Program-made: the position numbers and the translations under genes
Part shown: positions 36,182-49,167 of the stretch, piece by piece
How positions within the stretch are numbered: the first letter of the stretch is position 1
How the letters are laid out: each line of letters begins with the position of its first letter
The notes under the pieces: model-generated
The model's input: the letters and a program-made list of their open reading frames with translations, nothing else
What the model was told of the DNA's origin: nothing
The model's database searches: none
Assembly (NCBI RefSeq): GCF_030867095.1
Contig: NC_081831.1
Location: 63,316,716-63,380,715 of the forward strand
Length of the DNA: 64,000 nucleotides
Reading direction: 5' to 3'
Source of the DNA: Alligator mississippiensis
Lineage: Eukaryota; Chordata; Crocodylia; Alligatoridae

Positions 36182-36982
36182 TAGGAGTGTGCGAAACAGG
36201 CCGTATTTGATTCGGATTTGGCCTGAATCAGGGACAGTGATTCAATTAGTTGATTCGGATCACTGTCCCTGATTTGATTCGGCCAAATCCGAATCTGAAG
36301 ATTCGATGTTGATTTGGAGAATCAGCAATTCAGCCGTAGAAACAGCTTTAAATGTTTTTTCTACATACCTGAAGATACCAGGCATGACTCATGAATGCTG
36401 CGACGGTGGGGTGGATGGAACATCCCACAGGAGCATGGGGGCCCCCCCGTGTGCTCAGCAGTGAACCCGAAAGTAGACCAGAAGTACTTCCAGTTCACTT
36501 CCAGGTCTGCCGGGAGTGTGCTGGGGGGGTCCACTTGTGACCCCTGGCTCAGCAATTGGCTGCGAGGGGACCCTGGGTGCCCCGCCCCGACCCAGGAGGC
36601 ACCAGTTGCTGAGCCAGGGGCGGTTTGGGGTGGGGGGGGGTCCCCCTGCACGCTCCCAGTGGACCTGGAAGTGCTTCTGGTCCACTTCCAGGTCTGCTGC
36701 CAAGCACACTGGGGACCCCGCTGTCCTCCTATGGGACACTCCATCTGCCCCACCATCACAGCATTCATGAGCAGCCTGGTACCTTGAAGTATGTAGAAAA
36801 AATGTTTAAAGCTGTGTCTGTATCTGAATTGCCAAATCTTTTCTAACCGATTCAGAGGGTTCCAATTTGATTCAGAGAAATTAACAGGTCTTCTGATTTG
36901 ATTCGGATTTGGACATTCAGCCACGAAATTGGACTGAATCTCCACTGAATTGAGTCAGGGACCGAAGCTTCGTGCAGCCTTA
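36182..36982. mobile_element. hAT-type palindromic non-autonomous transposon, copy 2
   Basis: Ends TAGGAGTGTGCGAAAC and, on the other strand, TAAGGCTGCACGAAG. Flanked by CTGCCCAC (36174-36181) and CTGCCTGC (36983-36990), an 8-base duplication with two changes, as hAT elements make. Same family as 7263-8034 but reversed. The interior is a second palindrome: GACCAGAAGTACTTCC near 36478 pairs with GGAAGTGCTTCTGGTC near 36667. No transposase. Confidence 0.8.
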
Positions 36983-37314
36983 CTGCCTGCAGTATTTGTC
37001 AGCAGTGGACTCCCTTTGGCCCCTCTCAATTGATGTTAAATAGTTTAGCTGCTAAGACAGCTAAGATGAGAATGATGGTCTTTAGCTGTTGGAGTGGCTG
37101 AGTTCAAGCATATCACAGGAAATCTCATGAGGGGGAAAGCGTTCGTTTCATCTATGCTGGCAGTGTCACCATTTTCAGCCACAGAGGGAAGGGAAATTGG
37201 TCCTGACAACCATTTGCCAATTGTCCTTTTCTAAATATAGATAGGGGCCAAAAAAGAACTCCCTTTTCAGCATGCAGAACTGTCATTAATCTCAAGGAAT
37301 TACACAGACATATT

Positions 37315-37572
37315 GGCTGCAGCTACATGAGATGCTGACTGTGCAATAGCTCGTTACTACAGGGCAATAGTGTTGCACGGCACGAAGTGTAATGCAATGC
37401 TCTCATACAGTAGTAACGAACTACTGCCCAGTCAGCATCACCTGAAAGCCATTCAGTGATGCTACTGTGCAGTAACTCCAGTTACTGTGCAGTCATTTAG
37501 TACTTGTCTATACAAGTACTAAATGACTGTGCAGTAACGACTGCACAGTCAGCATCTCATGTAGCTGTGCCC
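37315..37572. mobile_element. Harbinger-type MITE, 258-base subfamily
   Basis: Inverted ends GGCTGCAGCTACATGAGATG and GGGCACAGCTACATGAGATG, then CTGACTGTGCA on both sides. Sister copy of 31179-31436. It contains a perfect-looking inner hairpin around TACTTGTCTATACAAGTA. Confidence 0.8.
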
Positions 37573-37769
37573 AATGAGAACAGAAAGATCCTCTGGTCCA
37601 TAATGACTATGACACAAAAGGGAGCTTGAATACCTACTTACCCTTACACTTACTGCTTTGAATACAGACAGTTTGAAGTCACAGTTCCATTGCATTACAC
37701 TTCAACTTATCATCAAATACAAAGTCTCATCTCACACATAAGCCACATTTAATTTAGTTAAAACACAGT

Positions 37770-38793
37770 GGGCCTGTCAACACAAGAGGCTTTACTGTGA
37801 AGTAGATTAGTCTACTATGCAATAAAGCATCACCGTCTACACAAGCTCATATCTACTGTGCAGTAAATTAGTCTACTGTTCAGTTAGCTACTGCTTGTAA
37901 ATACAGGTAGTAAGCTAAATGCACAGTAGATACTGCATATTAACTTGTGTAGATGCTGACCAAAAGCAAATTTGCTCCTGTCACTGTAGCCAGGAGGGGG
38001 CCACAGGTGACAGGGAGCTTTTTGTCCCTGATCCTGGCACTACTCAGCTCCCTGGCTCTCCACAGAAGCTGGGAGCCAATCAGCACCAGGACTGGGGAGC
38101 TCCAGGGAGCAAGCAGAAGCTGGAAATCCAGCCCTCACCTGTCCCCCGGAGCAGCTCTGTGCTGTGCAGAGCAGGCTGTTCCAGGGAATGGTCAGGGGCT
38201 GGAAATCCAGCCCAAATCCAGCCTTTGCCTGTCCCCTAGAGCAGCCAGCTCCACACAGACTTCAGCTCCACACACTTCAGGGAGTGAGCCAACGGTGGGA
38301 ATCCAGCCCTTGCCTGTCCCACACAGCAGCTCCATGCTGTGCAGATCTGGTTGCTCTAGGGGACAGGCAAGGGCTGGATTCCCAGCCCTTCCCTTCCCCT
38401 GCACCCCAGCAGCCAGCTCCATGCCAAACAGCCCCATTCCCTGCCAGGCAGGGGGCTTGCTGGCAGGTGTATATCCAGATAAGCATAGGGCCGGGAGAGC
38501 TCTGCCTGCTCCAGGAGCAGCTTTCAGGTCCCCTCTCAGTGTGCACAGGACCAAGAGACAGCTGCTGCTGCACCCAGCAGAGCTCTCCTGGCCCCATGCC
38601 CACAGGGACCAGCTCCATGCCCCTTGCCAGCCCTGGGGCTAGCACTGGGGAAACCTGAAACTCTCCCTGGCTGCTGCAGGGCAGCAGAGCAGGGTGGGAA
38701 CAGATCTGCTCCCAAGAGGGGTCAGATGTAGATGTGCAATATTTTATTGTACAGTAAGCCTACCGCAAATCAATAGTATATGTAGACACACCC
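37770..38793. mobile_element. Harbinger-type element with GC-rich palindromic core
   Basis: Ends GGGCCTGTCAACACAAGAG and GGGTGTGTCTACATATAC, with AGT duplicated on both sides (37767-37769 and 38794-38796). The GC-rich centre folds: GCCTGTCCCCTAGAGCAGCC near 38227 pairs with GGTTGCTCTAGGGGACAGGC near 38349. The open frames in this core (up to 229 codons) have no domain and run on both strands. Confidence 0.75.
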
Positions 38794-39129
38794 AGTTACA
38801 TTCATCTCTATTGATGCTTTGGCTTATGAAGGATTACCTAGAAAGACTGTATTCATTACTGATTTATTGTTAGTCTCCTTCCTCGGCACACCAAGTGCCT
38901 TCTCAATAGACCACCGATACTGACCCATTGACAAAGACTGAAAAATGATACACCAGAAAAGCAGTAGCATAGTTTACTCTAAAGGAGAATAAACAGTTCT
39001 GGATACATGCTTCTGCTTGAAAATCCTCATTCTGAATGACAGCAGCAGCATTTAATTAGCCCTTTGTTTAGTGGATCAATGCAAATTTAAAAAATGCAGC
39101 ATCCATGAACTCTCCCTGGGAAGAAGAGT

Positions 39130-39375
39130 TTTAATACACGCTGCTACATTGCTGTAGCAACATGCTACAGTTTTTGCATCTGCAGGCAAAAACCATGATG
39201 CCGCAGCTACGTCGCTGTAGCAACGTGCTCCTTCAGTATAGTGCATTGCTATGGCGATGCAGCAGCTAAAAATAACTGTACCGTGAGCATGGCACAGTAT
39301 AGGGTGTTAGTGCACCATTATTTTGTACTGCCGTTTGGGAGTAACGGTGCCGAAGGAGTATGTGTAGATGCACCC
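39130..39375. mobile_element. MITE, probably Harbinger-type
   Basis: The right end on the minus strand reads GGGTGCATCTACACATAC, the shared family end. The left end is not well defined; GCTGTAGCAACATGCTACAG and GCTGTAGCAACGTGCTCC repeat near it. Confidence 0.4.
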
Positions 39376-41595
39376 ACCATGTACTAGATAGGAGAACTCT
39401 CTGGCAGACCATAAGGAATGAACAAGACAACATCAGTTGCGAATTTTCATTTTCCTTCATTTCAGTGTTTTGGCGCACCATTTAACAGTCATTTTCCAAA
39501 ATAAATTTTAGAAGTATACCCACAATAAATAAGAGGTGTTAATGAGAACTCATATTACAGGGTGAATTTAAACTACACAAAGACTGGCCGAGCTCCTGAT
39601 CAAAAAGTCTTACACTGCCAATAGCTCCCCTACACTTTAGTGCTTGTGCATTGGGGCAAGTGGGCTGCTGCATACATTTCCTTCTTAATGCTATGGTATT
39701 TATTTTTTGCACTCTCCGAGAAAAGAGCTCCTCAAAATGCAGTAAGTGGACAGGTCAACATCAGCTGGCCTTGCAAGAGGTGTATTCCAGGTCTCAGCTT
39801 CTGCTGCTTGGCAGGGAACCTATTCCATTTTGTCTCCCCTCTAGCATCATTTGAGTAAGATCATCTGTGCACAAAACAGTAACAGCTGCCTTCACAGCAA
39901 ATCTTCTTTCAGTCTTTACGACAGAAGGTTTAAATATACCTGATTATTTTCTTTCTCTGGATCTGCTACTTAGGAGATCCAGATCAATAGTTTAACAAGA
40001 CCTGATTACCGCATCAAATCCCTTCCATATAAAGCACTCTGAATAAACAATTTAGACTGGTGTGCAGTGATCACAAATAATTCCCTTTTGTTTCCAGAAA
40101 ATGGAGCCAGCAATCAGGTTTGTGACTACAGTGACAAAAAAAAGAAAGTAGTTGAGTATAAGTTTATAAAAAGGGAGAAGTGAACAAAAGTTTTATATTG
40201 CTAACTGTACAAATAAGCATCCAGACCACAAATGGGGAAGAAAAGATTGTCTTAGATTATCCAGCAGTAGTAAACTGATTTCTGAAGTTATCTAACTGGA
40301 GCCAAAACATTTTTTGGTAACTCACTTTTAAATTTCAGTGGATCAAGGATGAGGAAAATATCACCAGTATTGAAACGTATCTACCCCTGCCCCCCCACTT
40401 ATATACCACTGGTTTTGTTTTTTTCCAGCAGGTGCCAATGAGTACTACTTCACAGATGCAAGAAGTGTGGAGAGAATTCTCACCTCCAGTGTCTCAACAC
40501 TTTTCTGTACAAAGCATTTTTTGCATTAGATATGCAGGGAAACAAATTTCCCGTAGTCAGCATTAGTTGGTTTCCTTCTGCATCACAGAGCTGTACTCAG
40601 AAGAAAATAAATTGATACCTTCCAAGGGAAAAAGTTAATAATAAGTTAAAACCATACTGGGACAGTCATAATAGAACTGTTTGCAAGCAGGATCAGGCAA
40701 GGCTCCAGACCTGATATAAAAAAAAAAAGTAAAACCTTCCTTTATGCATAAGAATTTAGTGATTTTATGATTTCTAAAGCAATTAAAATGCAAACTTGCT
40801 GGGCCAAAATATCTGTATTAGACTGAAAATACTTGGTTATCATTAGAGTTCAAGATGGTATTCAATAGATTATTTACCTTTCTGTGCACTCTGTTGTTTA
40901 TAGGATCATTTGTTAGTGGCATCAGCCTGGCATGGCATTTTAAGAAAACTAAGGTAGGTTTGGACTGCACATTTCATTCAATAGAGCTGAGTGGATTCAG
41001 TAGATTCAGAACTGATTTTTCACTTAGCCTGTGCTCTCGGCTCGTAATTCAATACCAAAGAGATGATCCCCTAGACAGACTTTCCAGGACATATTCAAAA
41101 AGATTAATACAAAGCCAACAACAACTTAGAATAGCTGCAATGATGGATCAATACAAAACGTGCATGATGGAACTGCCTTTATCTGTATCCTGTATGCAGT
41201 TAGGTAACTGCAACAAGAAGTACTGCATGTGTGGAAAAGTGCTATCAATAGAGGCTCAAAGTGGTGTTCAAGTGCTTTCAGTCCCCAAGCATTATGGATA
41301 TTAAGATCTCAAATCAAGGATATAGAACTTGAAAATGTTGTTCCCTGAATGCGCACCATGAGATAAGAGCTCACTTGAGTCAGGCCACCAGCTGAACACT
41401 TCTGCCAAATAGTTCTTTTTCACTGGTGAAGCATCTCTGATACTAACTCCAAGAATGGTCTGCCCGTACAAGTTACAGAGAAGTCCCAAATCAGCCAATT
41501 AAAAGACAAGGCCAAAAAAGAAAAAAAAAAAATCCCAGCGACAGTTTACTTACAAGGCAAAACACAACTGAACCTTGAACAATTTTAGTCACAGT
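39376..41595. other. intergenic with one unexplained 149-codon frame
   Basis: AT-rich DNA. The only notable item is an open frame at 40855-41304 on the + strand. Its translation begins with a signal-peptide-like hydrophobic stretch (LFTFLCTLLFIGSFVSGISL) and ends with Cys pairs, but it belongs to no family I know, has no obvious promoter, and is at the length expected once per window by chance. Confidence 0.4.
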
Positions 41596-41889
41596 GGGCG
41601 CATTGACACGTTCATTAATGCACCATAATTACGGTGCATTTAGTGATGACGGATACTAACTTAATGTGCCGTAATTATGGTGCATTAAGTAGAGTAATAC
41701 CAGGTACTAACTTAATGCACCATAATCAGTGCTACTGTGCAGTGGCACTGGTGCATGTTTTTTTGTTATGCTAATGTGCAGTAGACTAATTCTACTATGC
41801 ATTAGCGCATTAGCACAGTTTTTGCCTGCTGCGGTAATGCACAGTAGAATTAATCAACTGCACATTTAATGTCTTGTGTAGATGCGCCC
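41596..41889. mobile_element. Harbinger-type MITE
   Basis: Inverted ends GGGCGCATTGACACGTTCAT and GGGCGCATCTACACAAGAC. The interior repeats ATTAATGCACCATAAT and related units several times. 294 bases, noncoding. Confidence 0.75.
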
Positions 41890-42469
41890 ACATTTGCCAA
41901 AATTGCCCAAAAAAGTTCTCCAGGAGAACTGAAAGACCTGCTTCTACAGCACCACCCAGACAAACTATATACTTTGACTTGTGGACCCCCGTCATGATGC
42001 AGAGTGCATCACTAATAGAGTGCTCTATTTCATCACATGCACATTCGCTAGCACTTCACAAACATGATGGAGATGGTTTTCCTTGCTTTCATACTGAGCC
42101 ATTGGATACAGTTATTCTTGAAAAGAGATGAAGTGTTTTAGGATTTTCTAAAGCCTTGTGTATGCTGGGTTTTATTCTTCTGTAGCTGCACACTAATGTG
42201 GATAGTGTACATTGAAATATGCCATAACTTCACTAATACATCTTATTTCACTCAACGGATTACATTTCATCTATGCTTGAGAGCTGGCACAGCTAACTAA
42301 TCAGCAATTAAAACCAATCCTTGAGAAGCCCAAGGCTAACTCTGGATTTTAAAGGTAACGGTTCAGCTGTTAGCTAGGTCAACACACCAGTGAAAACAGA
42401 ACCCATCTTGCTCAAAACATAGAGCTCTTAGGATCCCTAATTTCAGACACAAGCCATGAAGTACATGGT

Positions 42470-43097
42470 GGGCACATTTACATGTGCCATTAATGCACCT
42501 GAATTTTGTACGCAGAAAATTCTGGTGCATTAAACTGCTCCTGGGCATGAATCTGAACATGCACCTGTTGGAAGCAAATTTGCTCCCAATAGGAGGAGTT
42601 CAGAAGCTGCTCCTGCCCTGATCTGCCCCTTTGCAGCAACCAGGGGGAGCTCCAGGCACCCCTGTGCCCCAGCTCCAGGCTGGCAGGGGGCATAGGAGTC
42701 AGGCCTGGGCTTTGTGGGGTGGGGGAAGACACTGTCCTGGCTCCAGGGCAGCACCCACCCAGCAGTGAGGAGTTTGGGGCCAACCTTGATCTCCACACAG
42801 CTGGGAAGGACCTGCCTGAGACAGCTCTCCCCACCCCAGGGAGATCAGGGCTTAGCCAGGCAGTAGTTGTGGCCCCCTGGTACCTGGGCTGACCAGGAGC
42901 AAATTGCTCCCAGTCAAGGTCTACACATGTGCTTCAGTGCATTAGTTAATGCGCCATCTTTCTAGTGGTTGTTTGTACTGGTACTAGCAAATGGTGCATT
43001 AGACTAATTTAATACCCAATAATTGACACACATGTGTATAGGGTGATGCTTTACTGTGCATTAATCTAATGCGCAGTGAAGCATCTCATGTAGACCC
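42470..43097. mobile_element. Harbinger-type element with GC-rich core
   Basis: Ends GGGCACATTTACATGTGCC and GGGTCTACATGAGATGC. It shares the GAAGCAAATTTGCTCCC and GGAGCAAATTGCTCCC blocks with elements 37770 and 56783, so all three appear to be deletion derivatives of one lineage. Confidence 0.7.
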
Positions 43098-45384
43098 ACC
43101 TGCTGTGTATGTTCTAATCCTTTTCTAATTCTTTCATACAAAGTCAGATTAATGCAGTGGATTTGGAAGTCAGTGACAACGCTTGTTGCTACTTCCAGGG
43201 TTCAAATTACACTTTGACTCTGGGGGGTGGGGGGGGGGGGCGGTGTTAGGGTTAGCAAGAGATATAACTCTCTTAGCATGCTATTTGCCAAAAGTCCATT
43301 CAATCAAACTCTGCTACTGGCTGCCAGCTTTCGTATTTACTATTAAGTCTTAGCATTTAGATAAGGCTACGTAAGGTTACATGTTCAAGATGCTATAGAA
43401 ATTTTAACCAGGAGAACCCTCAGAGGATGACTGTTCTTTGCCTTTAAGGAAAAATACCATTAATTTTATCTAAATTTTAAATTGTTTTAAATTTTTAGTT
43501 TAAGACAAAATTAAGAGGTAAATAAAACCAAGAATCTTGAATGTAGTGATCGCATCCCAAAGGACCTTTTTCCAGTAATATTCTGATTATTATTTAAAAA
43601 ATAAAGGACTTCACAGTGTGCAAACTAGAGTTACTCCAGAATGTATCTTGGCTCTAAACATTTACTTCAAATAACATTTGTGCAATTCCCTGGCGTAGTA
43701 ACCAGAGGCAAATTGGCAGATATAAAGGCAAAAATATTAACAGTTCTATGATCTCCTGATTATATTAGCCAACCAGTGAACATTATCTTTAATGGTGCAG
43801 AAAGCTGTAGGCAAGCACTGCTAGATTAACTCCAGAAGTAGTAAACAATTTATCCATCCATTTGAAATGCTCTAGAAATGTCACACACTTTTTAAAAAGC
43901 TGAAGAAAATAATATAGCAAGAACATTCACTCTAATTCATTTATCCAGTAAGAATCACGTCGTATTCAACTGGTCAATGCTTGGGTATGACAACATCCCA
44001 AAGGGAGAAACACCACTAAGACGAGTACAAGGTACAAGACAACAATGGAGGGCAAGTATCTTTAAACTTGGATATCTCTTAAGAATTAATTACTGCACAA
44101 ATTATTAAAACAACTGAGCTTCACATTACAGTAATATTCAATACTTTAATTAATATTGCCCCAATATGTACCTCTGGACTTCATCATGTTATCTATGATT
44201 GGGAATATAAATTAGTGAATGTGTATTCAGCAGAGAGCATTTATAACTCACCAGTGATAAATTCAGCAAATTTTCTCAAGTCTTGTTTTTTGGGAACATG
44301 TCACTCACCCTCTGCTCCAGGATCAACAAAATGCATGACATAAACGCTGTGCTAAATGTTGTCAGAAATCCTGTGGTCAGCATGACATGGGTACCTGTGA
44401 TACTATAATGATATATTATATTATTATCTATTAATTATAATATAAGGTGCTCTGTGATATTAAGTTCCCTGAAACAAAGATGCATACAAAAATAAAATAA
44501 AATACAAACAAGATGTTTTATCATCACAACAGTCCGCTACATTCATTTCTGGCATAATATAGCTGGTTTCATTTACATCAGGTAAATTTGCTCCAAATAG
44601 TTCAGACCCCAGTTCAGCCTTCTAGTTATCAGCAACATTTTTAGCAGATACACATGCTAATTAAGGAACATACATTTTCATTCCTTTATCACTGATACCC
44701 ATCCTAAAATATCTAGCAACAGCTGTTCTCATTTCATGTCACTGCTCCTTGTAGCTTTCACTCAGTTGCTATCACTGTAAAAAAATTTGTGGGTCTTTCC
44801 TACATTTCCACCCCAATGAACCATGCTGACAGCAGTTTGGGAGACACGTGTTGGCCAATCTCCATGCCAAGAGCATTAAACCAACTGAAGCCTCTTGGAA
44901 AGCATCCTCATTGAGAGAGAAAAAATCCCCAGTATTAATGCACCTAAAATATAACCAGTGAGTTAAGATTTCCCTCCTTAACTCTGGCAAATCTTCTCTA
45001 GTTTCTCTGGTTATATCTTTACAACCTATATTCCCCGTTCCATTCTGGTTTTAAGTAAACAAGTCCGGGCAATTTATCTTTGTACCCACAATTGTCCCCG
45101 TGGCTAAGGAACAAAGCAATAGATTTATTATAATCCTAACTTTTAGCATGAAAATACTGTCAATAGTTCTGAGGGACATATCAGGGACAGAGGTATCCTA
45201 AACCAGGAAGAAAAACATGTTTCACCAATAACCACTAAACCATATGCACACACAAGATGATCCATGCATATAGAGAACACCAAAAAATAAAACCTCAGGT
45301 TACTTATTTTTTATTTAAATTAAACTTGCAAGTACCCTAAATTGCAGTAACAATTCAAAGAGACAATTTAACTGAAAGATACTA
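43098..45384. other. intergenic, no gene seen
   Basis: AT-rich DNA. A possible MIR remnant is present at about 43152-43215 (GGATTTGGAAGTCAG, CCAGGGTTCAAATTAC), and a G-rich run at 43223-43243. No exon recognised. Confidence 0.5.
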
Positions 45385-45560
45385 TAGATTACAAATAATG
45401 CCTTGGGTTTACCTAGCACCCTCTGAGGATCTCAAAGCATGTTTCAAAGATAAGTCAGCCTTGCTCCTATTTTCAGTATTGGGTCATTGAGACACAGTAA
45501 GTAATTAGACCATGTGGCTTTATAACAATGGTAGTGATCTCAGGATATGTTCAGGATATG
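45385..45560 (-). mobile_element. MIR-type SINE fragment
   Basis: TACCTAGCACCCTCTGAGGA, TCTCAAAGCATGTTTCA and GTCATTGAGACACAGTAAGT follow the reverse complement of MIR. Old copy. Confidence 0.5.
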
Positions 45561-46324
45561 TAATAAACAGTAAGAATGGGGAGGACATCACATTTATCCT
45601 TGGTTTTATGATTTCTGTATATAGCCTTCAAGGACTCACCTTGATCAAATCAAAATTTTTTTTATTCCTGTAGTAGATGTGTATAAGTTCTGGAGAGTTT
45701 TCAAAAACAAAGTAGTACCTACTCTTCCTGGGTAATCTCTGTCCCAGTAATGACTTTATTTGGCTTTCTACAGATCATGTGTTAAGAGATTTCCATTATC
45801 CATGTACCCATGAGTTCCAAAAATATTGCAATAAGGAAGTATCTGTAAAATTTCTAGCTATTTTAAGGCAGCTATGGCTGCTGATTTTTAAACAGACAGA
45901 TTTAGTGGGAAATCTGTCTTCACTTCAGATGTAATCCTGGATTCTACCAGAAGTCATGACTTATGCTGTAAAAGAATTACATTACAGATTTTTTTCCAGG
46001 CCAGCATGTTACTGTTATAGAACAGCATATTGATATTACTGTACAGGTAGCTGAAGAGCCATAATCTTACCCATGTTCCTAAGTTATTTCATAGCTAAAT
46101 GGAAAGTTTGGTAGGTGTTATTCCAGTCTCTTTATTTTAACCAGTAGAAAAAGGATACACTCCAATAATTTTAGCTAGTGTAGCCATTACAGCTGTATTG
46201 ACAAGGCACTCTCTCCTCAGTTCATCTGTGCCAGTGTCAAACTTTTATTAATATACCAAACAGCTTCTTTTCTTTTTAGTGGAAAAAAGTTGTCATTGTG
46301 ATAACTTGAAAAATACTTCTCAGT
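45561..46324. other. intergenic, no gene seen
   Basis: AT-rich unique-looking DNA with no recognised exon or repeat. Confidence 0.5.
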
Positions 46325-46424
46325 GGAAAATGGTATATGATGGTTTGGACAGGAATGATCCTTCCTCAGGCAGGGGGTTGCACTAGATGACCTGTTGGTG
46401 TCTTTTCCAGCCTTACTTCTCTAT
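46325..46424 (+). mobile_element. CR1 3' end, split by a Harbinger insertion
   Basis: GATGGTTTGGACAGGAATGA, CAGGGGGTTGCACTAGATGA and CCAGCCTTACTTCTCTAT are the last part of a sense CR1. Its tail resumes at 47657-47670 (GAGTCTATGATTC) after the Harbinger element, so the CR1 was already there when the transposon landed. Confidence 0.8.
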
Positions 46425-47653
46425 GGGCGCGTCCAGACAAGCGCGCACGTGCCTCTTGCCCCATCTCAAACCCCTTTGAGGAGGAGAAACAGGCACATGC
46501 GGGAATGAAAAAATGTGCCCCGCGCTGCAAATCCTGAGGCAACTGGAGGCTGGGTCCTCCACAGAGATGGTCTGGCTGCCAGAGCGTCTATGGTTGGCCC
46601 CTCGCCCTGGTGCTGAAACATGTGGCTGGCCAGGCCCTGTGTTTCAGCACCAGGGCTCCAGTGCCAGTAAGGGGTCGGGGGGGCTGGGGACCACGGGGGG
46701 GACCCCCCGACGGCTCCACCCACTCCCCCAGCCCCCCGACCCCTGCCCTGGCTGGCCCCACCCCCCAGCAGCCCCCCCAAGGCCCCCAACTTCTGCCCTG
46801 GCTGGCCCCTCCCCCCACCAGCCTCCCCGAGGCTCCTGACTCCTGCCCTGGCCAGCCCTATCCTCACCAGCCCCCCGACCCCTGCCCTGCCCAGCCCCAG
46901 CCCCCCAAGCCCCGCCTGATCCCTGCCCCCCCACCCCATAGTTTAAAGAAACCCCAAAACCCCAGCACTTACCGGCAGTTCGAGCTGCTGGCTGGCTGGC
47001 TGGGGTCCCGCCGCACAGTGCGGGGCAGGCTGACAGCCCCAGCAGCCCCAGCCTGGGCCCTCCTGCCCCCCCACTGTCCTGTGCTGCCTGGGGGGGCTCT
47101 GCCAGGAGGCCCTGGAGCCCCCCCCCCACCCCTACCCCTGCTTCTAAGGTAAGCAGAGGCTTTTTTCCCCTTTTTTTTCCTGGTTTTTTTTTCTGGTTTT
47201 TTTTTTAATGAGTTGCCTGGGGTTGTGGGGGTAGCCATAGGGGTCTGGGGGTGCAAGTTGGGGGGGGGAGGCTGGGTGTGGCAGCCATTGGGGGGTTGCA
47301 GCAGCTGGTAGGGGATGGGGCCAGGTAGGGCAGCAATTGTAGGTCAGGGGAAGTAGCCCCTGTGGGGGCCATTTGGCCCCTGTTGGCAGGCCGTACCCCT
47401 TGTGTGGGAGCCAAACCCCCTGTTAGGGGGCCAAATCCCCTGTTGGGGAGCCGAACCCCTTGTGTGGGGGCTGAATCCCCTGTTGGGGGGCTGTACCCCT
47501 TGTGTGAGGCCCGAACCCCCTGTTAGGGGCCTGAACCCCCTGTTGGGGGGCCGAACCTCTTGTGTGGGGGCTAAAACCCCTGTTGGGGGGCCATGCCCCT
47601 TGTGTGGTTTGAAGTGGGGTAAGAGGCATGTGGGCGCTCGTCTGGACTTGCCC
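46425..47653. mobile_element. PIF/Harbinger-type element in CR1, with minisatellites
   Basis: Ends GGGCGCGTCCAGACAAGCGC and GGGCAAGTCCAGACGAGCGC on the other strand, flanked by TAT on both sides (46422-46424 and 47654-47656). The interior is GC-rich. It includes a roughly 50-base proline-coding-like tandem repeat at about 46723-46915, poly(T) runs near 47160-47207, and a 20-base minisatellite (47353-47613). No transposase or Myb gene; the long open frames on both strands follow from base composition. Confidence 0.8.
47353..47613 (+). repeat. 20-base minisatellite
   Basis: About 13 tandem units of the form GAACCCCCTGTTGGGGGGCC, alternating with GTACCCCTTGTGTGGGGGCT variants. Each unit has a C4-5 run, a short spacer and a G4-6 run, so each can form a small hairpin. 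Confidence 0.85.
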
Positions 47654-47672
47654 TATGAGTCTATGATTCAAA

Positions 47673-49167
47673 CTGCTAGTCAAGCAAGCACTTCGAGATC
47701 CATTCCTTTTCTCACTTAAAAGCCAGTCATAAGATTCCCATTTGTTTCAACAGGGACAAGATAGTGGGCTTGATCTGACCCACATTATAATCAATGTTTC
47801 CCCCTTCTCCTAGAGACTTCTAAATTGGAAAGGGTTTAATCAACTAAAGGAAAATTTCTAAGAATATGTAAGTGATTTAGGATCCTAAGTTCTACTGACT
47901 TTTGAAATAGCTTAGACTCCTAAGTGCTCGAGTTATTTATGAAAATAGGATGAAACTAGTCTTGAAAATGGAATTCTTTTTAACCAAATCATCAATACAT
48001 ATGTTTAGTTAAAGGGTATTTAAAACATAAAATGTAGAGTAAAACTGAGAACTAGTAAAGGACACATCATTGGAATTGGCTATGTGTCTTGTCCCCTCTG
48101 CATAAAAGTTTGATTGGACCTATTTCTGTGCAAGAGATCATAAGCTGTTCTTTAAAACAGCAGTGTCCATGGCAAGTAGGGCCAGAAGGAAAAGCAGAAG
48201 GAAACTGGTAGGGGTGCACGTGTTGGACTGAGCTCAAGCCTATATTTTAATCCAGGCCTGCCTTTCCTGGCTCATGCACTAGACTCATTCACGAACATAA
48301 AAGGTGATATTCTACAATGCAGAAGGCATCAGTGCAGAAATGGTGTCATTACAGAACTCTACAACTGGACCGCCTCTCTTACCAATACCCTTTACCATTA
48401 TATGATAATTTTTTCTTCACTGAGTAGGCACAAAGTAAAATGTAGAATGCTGCCTGCTTCTTTTACATGTCTGAATCTGCAGGGATCTGAGGCAAAGAAT
48501 AAATCCTTAGACTGCAGCCCAGCAGGCTCCACTGATCTTTATATTTCAAAGTCTGATCTATAAATTGGATACAGCAAATCCAAGAGGCAGCTCAAGTGCA
48601 CCCTTCTCTCAGGAAAAGGGGACGACCAGGAAAGTGTTTTATTCTTTTAAAAGAAAAGATTAAGTAATACAGAGCAGTGTTGTTCAGCTGAGCCCACACT
48701 GCAGACCTTAAGATAAATAACCAGTATGAAATATGCAGATCAGTTGGCATGCTTTCCCACAAAAGATGGGACTTGGAACGTGTCTATATTGTAATCAGAG
48801 GTGTTGACTGTATCATACATAGCTATACCTAAAACAACTTCACTCCAGATAGTTTGAGAGCTGACAGCAGTGAAGTTGAAGTAGCATGGACTTCAACACA
48901 GGCCAACCCAGCCAGGGTTCTGGTTGGGCTCATGAAACCAGCTATGTTGCACAAGGCTTTGCTCCCTCTGCTTCAATCCCATGGCAAAAAGAGAAGGAAA
49001 ACAGCCAGATCTCCCCCTGTAGAAAGAGTCCTTTGCATGTCTAGTACAGGCAGAGCTGGGTCCTATGTAACCCCTGCCTCAGTCACTGGTACCATGGATC
49101 TCTCTTGAGGAAGGATATCCCATGTTCCCCAGCAATATCCAACTAGCAGATGCTTGGTCCCCCAATA
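47673..49167. other. intergenic, no gene seen
   Basis: AT-rich to mixed DNA without a recognised exon. The 84-codon frame at 48854-49108 shows no known domain. Confidence 0.5.

Noticed and set aside
37953-38642. 229-codon + frame
   Set aside because: It lies in the palindromic GC-rich core of a Harbinger element; no domain.
47353-47613. CRISPR-like regular repeat
   Set aside because: Units are contiguous without unique spacers, and the window is clearly vertebrate. It is a minisatellite.
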